Assembly (NCBI GenBank): GCA_027886785.1
Contig: JAPCJV010000094.1
Span: forward strand, 1-6,938
Source: Nitrososphaerota archaeon
GTDB taxonomy: Archaea > Thermoproteota > Nitrososphaeria > Nitrososphaerales > CADDZS01
Reading direction: 5' to 3'
Length of the DNA stretch: 6,938 nt
Position numbers and translations under genes: made by a program. The notes under the pieces are model-generated. The model did no database searches, was not told where the DNA came from, and saw only the letters and a list, made by a program, of their open reading frames with translations. Shown one piece after another: positions 1-5,122 of the stretch; the stretch's first letter is position 1; each line of letters begins with the position of its first letter.

Positions 1-621
1 CGCGAAGAATGGATGAACGAGTGGATGCCCAAGCTGACTTCAAATGAAGTCCCAATGAGCCCCTACCGGGTAATCTGGGAATTCATGAAGGTGGTGGATC
101 CAAACAACGCGATTGTAACCCACGACTCTGGGAGTCCGCGAGACCAGATCGTGCCATTTTACAAGTCGGGAGTGCCGCGCACCTATATCGGATGGGGCAA
201 GTCGCATGCGCTGGGCAGCGGTCTGGGATTCATCATGGGAGCGAAACTGGCGAAGCCCGAACGTTTCTGCGTTAACTTCATGGGAGATGCAGCTTTTGGG
301 ATGACCGGACTAGATTTTGAGACTGCCGTACGCTCTAAAATACCGATCACCACCTGCGTGTTCAACAATTCCATAATGGCGTGCGAGAAAACGACGCTGA
401 CAACTTCGCATGAAAAGTACGGCACGAGGTTTATAGGAGGAGATTATGCGGGAATCGGAAAAGATCTTGGAGGTGTTGCCGAGCGAGTAAAGGATCCTCA
501 GGAAATCGGTCCCGCTGTAAAACGCGCTCAGCAGCAGAATTCTCAGGGCAAAGCAGTTCTAATTGAGTTCATTACGAGCGAAGAGACGGCGTATTCCGAA
601 AGAGCAGAGTTTCTGTTCTAG
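1..621 (+). CDS. TPP-dependent enzyme, acetolactate-synthase-like superfamily, C-terminal part (5' partial)
   Basis: The frame is open from base 1, four codons before the first Met, so this is the C-terminal 206 residues of a longer gene; full family members are usually about 550-600 residues. The fragment is the thiamine-diphosphate-binding (PP) domain. Its metal/cofactor motif is GDA (Asp at fragment residue 96) followed 25 residues later by the NN pair (122-123). Before it comes an HDSGSPRDQ segment, then GWGKSHALGSGLGFIMGAKLA, which resembles the Gly-rich stretch of acetolactate synthase and pyruvate oxidase relatives. The ending LIEFITSEETAYS resembles a subgroup usually annotated only as 'thiamine pyrophosphate-requiring protein'. 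Family members decarboxylate 2-oxo acids or join them by C-C ligation; the substrate here cannot be named. The PYR and central domains lie outside the window. Hairpins follow the TAG stop. The superfamily call is firm; the exact reaction is unknown. Confidence 0.88.
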   Translation, partial: REEWMNEWMPKLTSNEVPMSPYRVIWEFMKVVDPNNAIVTHDSGSPRDQIVPFYKSGVPRTYIGWGKSHALGSGLGFIMGAKLAKPERFCVNFMGDAAFGMTGLDFETAVRSKIPITTCVFNNSIMACEKTTLTTSHEKYGTRFIGGDYAGIGKDLGGVAERVKDPQEIGPAVKRAQQQNSQGKAVLIEFITSEETAYSERAEFLF

Positions 622-637
622 CAATTTGCTGATCCAT

Positions 638-659
638 GAGAATCCCTGAAAAGATTCTC
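638..659 (+). terminator. Small hairpin after the TPP-enzyme gene
   Basis: A perfect 7-bp inverted repeat, GAGAATC (638-644) and GATTCTC (653-659), encloses an 8-base loop and starts 17 bases after the TAG stop. It has no T-tract of its own, but a T-rich tract follows 45 bases later. It could be part of the 3' end of the upstream transcript. The inverted repeat is seen directly; the role is inferred. Confidence 0.35.
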
Positions 660-667
660 GATAACGC

Positions 668-712
668 GGAAAAAAAGAGAAGAAAACGACATAACTCTTT
701 CTCTTTTTTTCC
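668..712 (+). terminator. A-rich/T-rich inverted repeat, probable 3' terminator region
   Basis: A perfect 14-base inverted repeat pairs 668-681 (GG, seven A, GAGAA) with 699-712 (TTCTC, seven T, CC) across a 17-base loop. The seven-T run at 704-710 on the coding strand matches the T-rich tracts at which archaeal RNA polymerase terminates. The repeat lies 47 bases after the stop of the TPP-enzyme gene. It is symmetrical, so it could act in either direction. A second weak element follows: AGACA at 721-725 and TGTCT at 736-740, then five more T. Confidence 0.5.
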
Positions 713-990
713 TGATTCCGAGACAATCTGGCGTATGTCTTTTTTCGAGAGAATCTGTAGTCCGCCTGGGAACAGATAGAGTACTAAGGAACGCCCAAAG
801 GGCTTAGAATAGATTGACAGGCCGTCGGAATTCAATCATAACACGTTCGTTTTGAAAAATAAGGGGACTAGAGTTTAGCTTCTCTCGGTATATTCACAAT
901 ATGTCGCAGTTTTGAATTTACCCTACTTCTCATTAACATTGATGCTGAGTATAAGTCAAAATGAATAACAACCATTCGGATGTATTGCTA

Positions 991-1014
991 ATTTTGAATA
1001 TTTAAATACAAAAT
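991..1014. promoter_or_regulatory. Dyad over the vapBC TATA box, candidate VapB operator
   Basis: ATTTTG at 991-996 is the exact reverse complement of CAAAAT at 1009-1014, and the 12 bases between them are partly symmetrical, with the TATA box in the middle. Ribbon-helix-helix antitoxins commonly bind inverted repeats in their own promoters to repress transcription, and occupancy here would block TBP. The symmetry is seen; the binding is inferred. AT-rich sequence makes chance symmetry more likely. Confidence 0.4.
1001..1008 (+). promoter_or_regulatory. TATA box of vapBC
   Basis: TTTAAATA lies exactly 24-31 bases before the GTG start of vapB. Archaeal TATA boxes sit about 25-30 bases before the transcription start, so the message would begin at or next to the start codon and be leaderless. 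No Shine-Dalgarno precedes the GTG, which agrees. The box is the centre of an imperfect dyad (991-1014). Confidence 0.65.
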
Positions 1015-1031
1015 GTTGTAAATAGATCACT

Positions 1032-1277
1032 GTGACCACCAAAACAATCACTGTCAGCGTCAATGCCGAGGTGGAGCAGAAATTCAGAAGGACTGCAAAA
1101 GCAGTGCATGGCAAGAAGAAAGGGTATCTGGGAAAGGCGTTGACAGAAGCAATGGAAAAATGGACCGATGAAAAGCGGGAGACAGATACGGTGGCAGCAA
1201 CTCTCAGCCTTTTGGATCACGGTATTGATTTAGGCGGTGTGAAGTACAAGCAGAGAGATGAACTTCATGAAAGGTAA
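1032..1277 (+). CDS. vapB: VapB-type antitoxin, ribbon-helix-helix
   Basis: This 81-residue protein begins at GTG, chosen because the TATA box lies 24-31 bases upstream and no other start fits. The N-terminus looks like a ribbon-helix-helix DNA-binding fold: a short strand (TKTITVSV, residues 3-10), a first helix (about 12-26), a basic turn (GKKKGYLG, 27-34) and a second helix (ALTEAMEKW, 36-44). The C-terminal part (about 60-81) has the GIDLGG...KQRDELHER pattern typical of archaeal antitoxins; this tail normally wraps around the PIN toxin and neutralises its active site. The stop codon lies inside the start of vapC, the usual translational coupling for such pairs. The protein would repress its own operon and inhibit VapC. 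The neighbour is an unmistakable PIN toxin, so the call is strong. Confidence 0.88.
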   Translation: MTTKTITVSVNAEVEQKFRRTAKAVHGKKKGYLGKALTEAMEKWTDEKRETDTVAATLSLLDHGIDLGGVKYKQRDELHER

Positions 1278-1707
1278 CGCTGTCGCATTTGTCGATACAA
1301 ATATTCTAGCCTATGCGTTCGACGAAAGCGACGAAAACCGCAGACAACCGTGCGTGGATCTTGTTAGAGCCGGTTTTCAAGGAGAGGCAGAATACTCTAT
1401 TTCAAATCAAGTTCTAAGCGAGCTCTTTGTAGTTCTTACAAAGCAGGTCGGAAAACCATTGCCGAAAGAGAAAGCCGCGATTGTTGTCTCTGGCTTTGCC
1501 GACTCGTCAAAATGGAAAAAGCTCAACTATACGCACATCACAGTAAAAAGAGCTCTGCAAGATTTACAGACCATTAGTACTTCGTTTTGGGATATCCTGA
1601 TCGCAGAGACAATGCGCGAGGCAGGAATCAAACTTGTTTACACCGAGAACGAGAAGGATTTTAGAAAAATCCCTTGGGTTCAAACCAAGAATCCGCTACC
1701 GACTTAG
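1258..1707 (+). CDS. vapC: VapC-type PIN-domain ribonuclease toxin
   Basis: This 149-residue PIN-domain protein (140 if the second Met is used) is of usual length for VapC. VapC toxins are Mg2+-dependent endoribonucleases, often cutting tRNA or rRNA, and are held inactive by VapB. Motifs in order: the strand FVDTNILAYAFD (11-22) with catalytic Asp13; SNQVLSELF with Glu55; SFWDILIAETM (109-119) with Asp112; and VYTEN (127-131), where the usual TxD aspartate is Asn131, with Asp134 nearby. The frame overlaps vapB by 20 bases from ATG 1258 or by 11 from ATG 1267. The second start has GAGATGA a few bases upstream as a possible ribosome site, so 1267 is a real alternative. The TAG stop is part of a terminator-like hairpin. 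Confidence 0.9.
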   Translation: MNFMKGNAVAFVDTNILAYAFDESDENRRQPCVDLVRAGFQGEAEYSISNQVLSELFVVLTKQVGKPLPKEKAAIVVSGFADSSKWKKLNYTHITVKRALQDLQTISTSFWDILIAETMREAGIKLVYTENEKDFRKIPWVQTKNPLPT

Positions 1708-1712
1708 CGGAT
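1691..1712 (+). terminator. Hairpin terminator overlapping the vapC stop
   Basis: ATCCGCTA (1691-1698) and TAGCGGAT (1705-1712) form a perfect 8-bp stem with a six-base loop, followed by the pyrimidine tract CTCTCTTTT (1713-1721). The vapC TAG stop is the first triplet of the right arm. The layout resembles an intrinsic terminator for the vapBC message. Archaea rely more on T-tracts than on stems, so the stem may instead stabilise the 3' end of the RNA. Confidence 0.5.
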
Positions 1713-1864
1713 CTCTCTTTTGCTTCGTCCAATTACACTGGAGGAAGTCTTCGATTTTTGGTTGAAGGTCACTATTGCATTATTGGAACCAGTTTCGGCA
1801 GAAGATGACTTGGAGTCCTTAAAGCAGAACTTCTCCAAAAATCTTCTCATTTCAGTTTGTACGA
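1713..1864. other. Convergent spacer between vapC and glyA, with short open frames on both strands
   Basis: The gap between two convergent genes holds two unrecognised short open frames. On the plus strand, bases 1720-1872 read as 50 codons from a TTG to TAA, in the same frame as vapC just past its stop; the peptide starts LRPITLEEVFDFWLKV and has an acidic middle. On the minus strand, 1704-1850 reads as 48 codons from an ATG beginning 14 bases after the glyA stop, rich in Ser and Lys. Neither has a promoter or a convincing ribosome site, and neither matches a family I know. Both may be chance or gene remnants. Confidence 0.25.
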
Positions 1865-3184
1865 CTACCTAACCCTGACGTACTTGTATGCGGGCGTATT
1901 TGGCTCGAAGGCAAAGTGCACCTTCTGGAACGCCTTTCTCATTTCTTCCACTTCGCGCTTCACTTTTGTGGGGTCTTCCTTTTTCACTATGATGCGCGCC
2001 ATGAGGGAAGCTATGATTCGCATCTCTTCTTTCTTCATGCCCAATCTTGTGATCTCGCTCGCGCCGATTCTCAATCCGCCAGGATTCTGGTAGTGCCGCC
2101 CCGCCTGCACGTCGCCGGGGATCAGCTGTCTGTTCAAGATAATGTTCGCTTTCTCCAAGTCCTTTTCGAGATCTCCTCCCAGCCCGTATTTTGTAATGTT
2201 CACGGCTATTTGGTGGGATTTTGTGAACCCCATATTTTCGGCGAGAACGTCCAACCCTTCGTCACTCAAAGCCTGTGCCAACTCCTGCGCATTGGAGATC
2301 ACCTGTTTTGCATACTCTTCGCCAAACTCCATAAACTCTGCGAACGCGACTGCCTTTCCAGCAACATGGTGGAGGTGGTGGTTGCTCGATGTCCCCGGAA
2401 AAGCTCCCGCCTTGATTTTGTCCGAATACTTGTTCCACGAAAGGACCGTGCCACCTTGCGGGCCGAATAGAGTCTTGTGAGTGGAGAGAGTCATTGCATC
2501 AGCGCCTTCTTTTAGAGGAGCCTGGAATTGTTTTCCCGCGATAAGCCCAGACACGTGAGCCGAATCGTAACACACGATGATCCCTTCACTCTTGCAAAAC
2601 TCGGACAGCTCCTGGACCGGGTGGGGAAACAAAAACAACGATCCACCGAACATTACCATCTTCGGTTTTTTCCCTTCTTGTTCGAGCTTCTGGATTTTTT
2701 CCTTGGTCTTGTCCACGTCGATGTTCCAGTTCTCGCGATCGAAGGCAAAATATTCAACGTTCAGTCCGTGTACCAATCCGGCAGTTCCGTTGAATTCTTT
2801 TCTCGCCGCTGATATGTGACCCCCGTTGGGGATCGCCAGCGCCATCATCGTGTCCCCCGGATCTGTGAATGCAGAGTACACTGTGAGGTTGGCGTTCACT
2901 CCCGAAACGGGCCGCACATCGGCAAACTCTGCACCGAAAAGTCGCTTTGCTAGATCAAGACAAATCAATTCCACCTGGTCGATGTATGTGCAGCCTGCGT
3001 ACACACGCTCTCCCGCCCAGCCTTCTGCGTACCTATTTCCAAAATCAGAGATTATTGCCTCGCGGACGGCGGGGCTAGGAACGTTTTCAGAAGCGATAAG
3101 AGGGATGGAATTGGCAAACCAACTTTGGTGTGCCTCTAGGGCCTGGAAAATTTGGTCGTAACTTGCGCGCGCACTTTCTGACAT
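1865..3184 (-). CDS. glyA: Serine hydroxymethyltransferase
   Basis: This complete 439-residue cytosolic PLP enzyme interconverts serine and glycine, passing the one-carbon unit to a folate-type carrier (tetrahydrofolate, or tetrahydromethanopterin in many archaea). Visible signatures: LIASEN (29-34); the NRYAEGWAGERVYAG loop (50-64); VCYDSAHVSG (204-213), with Asp207 and His210 at the cofactor ring; the Schiff-base motif STHKT with Lys237, followed by GPQGG; and GGLRIGASEITRLG (369-382), with Arg372 expected to bind the substrate carboxylate. FGPQGG and the overall length look archaeal. The ATG at 3184-3182 is supported by a TATA box 24-31 bases upstream, implying a leaderless message. The gene stands alone, convergent with vapC and divergent from the Thr/Ser-rich gene. 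Nothing appears broken. The choice of one-carbon carrier cannot be read from the sequence. Confidence 0.96.
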   Translation of the reverse strand: MSESARASYDQIFQALEAHQSWFANSIPLIASENVPSPAVREAIISDFGNRYAEGWAGERVYAGCTYIDQVELICLDLAKRLFGAEFADVRPVSGVNANLTVYSAFTDPGDTMMALAIPNGGHISAARKEFNGTAGLVHGLNVEYFAFDRENWNIDVDKTKEKIQKLEQEGKKPKMVMFGGSLFLFPHPVQELSEFCKSEGIIVCYDSAHVSGLIAGKQFQAPLKEGADAMTLSTHKTLFGPQGGTVLSWNKYSDKIKAGAFPGTSSNHHLHHVAGKAVAFAEFMEFGEEYAKQVISNAQELAQALSDEGLDVLAENMGFTKSHQIAVNITKYGLGGDLEKDLEKANIILNRQLIPGDVQAGRHYQNPGGLRIGASEITRLGMKKEEMRIIASLMARIIVKKEDPTKVKREVEEMRKAFQKVHFAFEPNTPAYKYVRVR

Positions 3185-3207
3185 GATGTTTGCGCAGTTC
3201 GTTTTCG

Positions 3208-3215
3208 TTAATTAA
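3208..3215 (-). promoter_or_regulatory. TATA box of glyA
   Basis: TTAATTAA reads the same on both strands and lies 24-31 bases before the glyA ATG, exactly the spacing seen at vapB. It predicts transcription starting at the initiation codon. No Shine-Dalgarno is present between it and the ATG, in agreement with a leaderless message. Confidence 0.6.
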
Positions 3216-3243
3216 GGATTGAGCGCGGAGAGATTTCGATCAT

Positions 3244-3266
3244 TCGATTTAATGTGAGTGTCACTC
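3244..3266 (+). promoter_or_regulatory. Possible promoter and small dyad upstream of the Thr/Ser-rich gene
   Basis: CGATTTAATG (about 3245-3254) is a weak TATA-like element pointing rightward. It is followed by GAGTG-T-CACTC (3256-3266), a 5-bp dyad around one central base. If this is the promoter, transcription would start near 3275, giving an untranslated leader of 70-120 bases before the Thr/Ser-rich gene. The short dyad could be an operator. Both readings are weak. Confidence 0.25.
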
Positions 3267-3346
3267 GACATAACGGTTGAGGATAATTTTTGCCATTTTC
3301 ATGACAGATCTTCTCGAAAGTCCTTGAAAACCTCGATTTTCGATAA

Positions 3347-4708
3347 ATGCTGGAGGCTGGATCAGTATTTCATTCGCGGTCCAGTAGAATCATGCAAATA
3401 CGAATCAATCGCTTTCGTTGGTCTGGAAATTCATCTTATCTGCCGAGTTCACCCCTCCACCGCCTTAATCGAAAGAAAATGGTAGCCGCGATTGTCTCGG
3501 TTGCCACAGTGTTCCTCATTATCGCTCTTCCTTCAGTTTTAGTCCAGCACAATAATATTCGGGTCTCCGTGGGGGCGACGTCTGGGTCTTGCTCGCACGT
3601 TTCTTGCGAAACATATTCATCCACTTCAAGTCACACATCCCAAACAGGATCCCTTACCACTACAAAAGTCCAAAATTCACCTTCACATGTAGTATCAACC
3701 GAAACTCAATGGCTGACATCAGTAAAGAATTCTACTGATACCAAAACTTCTTCGACAACCGTTTACAACACTCTCCAGAGCACCGACACGATCACCAAAA
3801 ACAAAACTGTCACAGTGACGAGCTCGGGTTCACAAGGGCAGATCATCGGGGGAGGAGTTCCTATAGTTACTAAAACTCTTACTACGACCGAGACATCGCC
3901 TCCCGTAACGACTACTATGACTATCACGACTGATCAGTCGGGACAAAATAATGGCTCGTCGACGACCTACACAACGACTTCTAATCGGACTGCCACAGTG
4001 ACGAGCATTATCACGAGTACTGTAACAAGCTCGGTTACATCGGTCTCTACGACAACAGTTCTATCTCCTACAGTTACGACGTCAACCGTCTCGAATTCGG
4101 CGGGCCCAGTCAAATCGACTTCCACTGTTACATCAACCGTTGTTTCGCCGACAACCGTTACATCGACGGTGACCAGCCCTCAAACTTCCACAGTTACGAA
4201 GACAGTTACATCAACTTCAACTTCGGCAGTTAGTTCGACTATGACAACTACTTTGGTTTCGTCAAAAACTGTTACGTCGACGGTGACAAACCCTCAGACA
4301 TCGACAGTCACGAAAACGGTTACTTCTCCATCAGCCTCTCCAGTCACTTCAACTGTCACTGCGGTATCGACATCAACTCAATTGCAAACTACAACAGTTG
4401 TGTCGACGCCTCCTGTTTCAACCGTGACAAAAACGACCACTGTGGTCTCCAGTGCGTCCGCGAATACGGTGACGGTAACAGTTACCTCCACGTCAACAGT
4501 TTCTTGTCACGGGAACGGAAATGGTAACGGGAACAACGACAATGATCACTGCGGGAATGCGCAACAGGCGAGTCCCAAGCCCGCATCTCTCAGTATAGGA
4601 AGCGGGATGATTAGTCTCGCTGCTGTTTTGCCGATTGCCTTTTCGATTTATAGATTCGGACTCCCGAAAGCCAGATTTCTTTCGGTGGACAGCTTGTTCT
4701 CATTTTGA
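3347..4708 (+). CDS. Thr/Ser-rich mucin-like surface protein with N- and C-terminal hydrophobic segments
   Basis: I do not recognise a family. From the first ATG the protein has 453 residues: a basic N-terminal stretch ending NRKK (41-44), a hydrophobic signal or anchor segment (46-67), a long low-complexity stalk (about 78-385), and a hydrophobic C-terminal segment (about 416-434) followed by a short basic tail. In residues 261-300, 26 of 40 are Ser or Thr, mostly as alternating Thr/Ser and Val (TSTVTS). This suggests an extended, probably O-glycosylated external stalk. N-glycosylation sequons occur at Asn128, 152, 202 and 213. Cys pairs flank the stalk: C82/C87 and C387/C402. Residues 271-308 and 309-346 are a tandem repeat. 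ATG 3392 (residue 16) is an alternative start; ATG 3479 would lose the NRKK charge cluster and is less likely. An S-layer-associated, adhesin-like or pseudomurein-like spacer role is conceivable but unproven. Confidence 0.75.
   Translation: MLEAGSVFHSRSSRIMQIRINRFRWSGNSSYLPSSPLHRLNRKKMVAAIVSVATVFLIIALPSVLVQHNNIRVSVGATSGSCSHVSCETYSSTSSHTSQTGSLTTTKVQNSPSHVVSTETQWLTSVKNSTDTKTSSTTVYNTLQSTDTITKNKTVTVTSSGSQGQIIGGGVPIVTKTLTTTETSPPVTTTMTITTDQSGQNNGSSTTYTTTSNRTATVTSIITSTVTSSVTSVSTTTVLSPTVTTSTVSNSAGPVKSTSTVTSTVVSPTTVTSTVTSPQTSTVTKTVTSTSTSAVSSTMTTTLVSSKTVTSTVTNPQTSTVTKTVTSPSASPVTSTVTAVSTSTQLQTTTVVSTPPVSTVTKTTTVVSSASANTVTVTVTSTSTVSCHGNGNGNGNNDNDHCGNAQQASPKPASLSIGSGMISLAAVLPIAFSIYRFGLPKARFLSVDSLFSF
4157..4384 (+). 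repeat. Tandem 114-base repeat (2 x 38 codons) in the stalk
   Basis: Two adjacent in-frame units, 4157-4270 and 4271-4384, encode residues 271-308 and 309-346. The first 19 residues of each are identical except Ser277 versus Asn315 (VTSTVT-S/N-PQTSTVTKTVTS). Over those 57 bases I count 11 differences: ten silent third-base changes and one amino-acid change. The second halves agree at only about 7 of 19 residues. The duplication is therefore old, and the protein sequence of the first half has been preserved. Confidence 0.75.
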
Positions 4709-4843
4709 CCTAAACGTCTAATATCAAAAATTCGAATTCCGCTATACCAGCAACGCTCCGTATCCCCGGTGTGAACTTTCTAAATAGCTATTCCTCTCAA
4801 AAAAATCCGGATTAATTCCGTCGATATTCGGTTCTGATTTTCG
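4709..4843. other. Spacer with palindromes and a candidate promoter
   Basis: This short region between the Thr/Ser-rich gene and the zinc-protein gene contains two perfect 10-base palindromes, AATTCGAATT (4729-4738) and AATAGCTATT (4783-4792). Near its right end, ATTAATTC (4811-4818) is a TATA-like element 26-33 bases before the TTG start of the next gene. No clear terminator stem with a T-tract was found for the upstream gene. Confidence 0.35.
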
Positions 4844-5047
4844 TTGTCGGTTCATTTAGAGCAAGTAGAATGTCCAGAGCATGAAAGGGAGAAAGTGAGG
4901 ATCTCCTATCCATCCTTTGAAGGCAGTGGTGCAAAATGTCCTCTGTGCGAGGCCAGATTTCGAGCCGCCCGGCTGGAAGCTCAGTACGAACGCGCGATGA
5001 AAGCGGCTCACGATCTTGCTGAACTCGTCGTCGGCAAGAAACGTTAG
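4844..5047 (+). CDS. Small zinc-finger protein (C-x2-H / C-x2-C)
   Basis: This is a 67-residue protein of unknown role. An in-frame TGA at 4835-4837 forces the start to TTG 4844, the only usable codon near the 5' end; a TATA-like ATTAATTC 26-33 bases upstream fits a nearly leaderless message. Residues 10-13 (CPEH) and 32-35 (CPLC) form two knuckles about 20 residues apart, a layout able to hold one zinc ion in a ribbon-like fold. A charged helix follows (about 36-62, FRAARLEAQYERAMKAAHDL), which could mediate dimerisation or partner binding. The protein is intracellular: no signal peptide or membrane segment is visible. Two consecutive TAG codons end it. The roadblock-like gene follows after 75 bases on the same strand and may be co-transcribed. 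Small proteins of this kind are common in archaea and often uncharacterised. Confidence 0.7.
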   Translation: MSVHLEQVECPEHEREKVRISYPSFEGSGAKCPLCEARFRAARLEAQYERAMKAAHDLAELVVGKKR

Positions 5048-5110
5048 TAGAGTCCAAAACTGAATTTTACCATCTTACCGCTAAAATGGCCGATTCTTCC
5101 TCAATCCGGT

Positions 5111-5115
5111 GGAGG
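5111..5115 (+). promoter_or_regulatory. Shine-Dalgarno that selects a TTG start
   Basis: GGAGG, within GGTGGAGGAG (5108-5117), lies seven bases before TTG 5123, the normal spacing. The in-frame ATG at 5138 is 22 bases away, too far for this site. The ribosome site therefore favours the TTG start for the roadblock-like protein. It also shows that this gene has a leadered message, unlike glyA and vapB. Confidence 0.6.
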
Positions 5116-5122
5116 AGACCAA

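Larger units (their letters stand above)
622..990. other. Intergenic region with hairpins, no supported gene
   Basis: I find no credible protein gene in the space between the TPP-enzyme gene and the vapB promoter. The left half (638-807) is hairpin-rich: besides the two inverted repeats listed separately, CTAA (784-787) pairs with TTAG (804-807) and GCCC (793-796) with GGGC (800-803), leaving a five-base bulge on the left side. The right half (about 840-990) is AT-rich with no clear structure. No tRNA T-loop motif or box C/D motif pair was found. The left half could be a long 3' untranslated region or a small RNA. Confidence 0.4.

Noticed and set aside
183..425. 80-codon minus-strand frame inside the TPP-enzyme gene
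   Set aside because: It is a shadow of the strongly conserved cofactor-binding region on the plus strand.
572..835. 87-codon minus-strand frame overlapping the end of the TPP-enzyme gene
   Set aside because: It starts at TTG with no ribosome site or promoter, runs through inverted repeats and T/A tracts, and overlaps the 3' end of a solid gene; no motif is recognisable.
1704..1850. 48-codon minus-strand frame just after glyA
   Set aside because: It begins at an ATG 14 bases past the glyA stop but has no Shine-Dalgarno and ends inside the vapC terminator hairpin; Ser/Lys-rich low-complexity peptide. Too short to separate from chance, so it is mentioned only in the spacer entry.
1916..2470. 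184-codon plus-strand open frame antisense to glyA
   Set aside because: The minus strand encodes an intact serine hydroxymethyltransferase with all catalytic motifs; this frame has no promoter and its peptide looks random (runs of His, Phe and Arg). The other plus-strand frames across 1857-3161 are rejected for the same reason.
3258..3485. 75-codon plus-strand frame overlapping the start of the Thr/Ser-rich gene
   Set aside because: It begins inside the small dyad at a GTG and has no ribosome site; it overlaps the basic N-terminus of the Thr/Ser-rich protein in another frame, and the peptide resembles no known family.
3620..4510. Repetitive DNA that could suggest a CRISPR array or satellite
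   Set aside because: The repetition is in the encoded Thr/Ser/Val protein: units differ mostly at third codon bases and there are no constant repeats with unique spacers.
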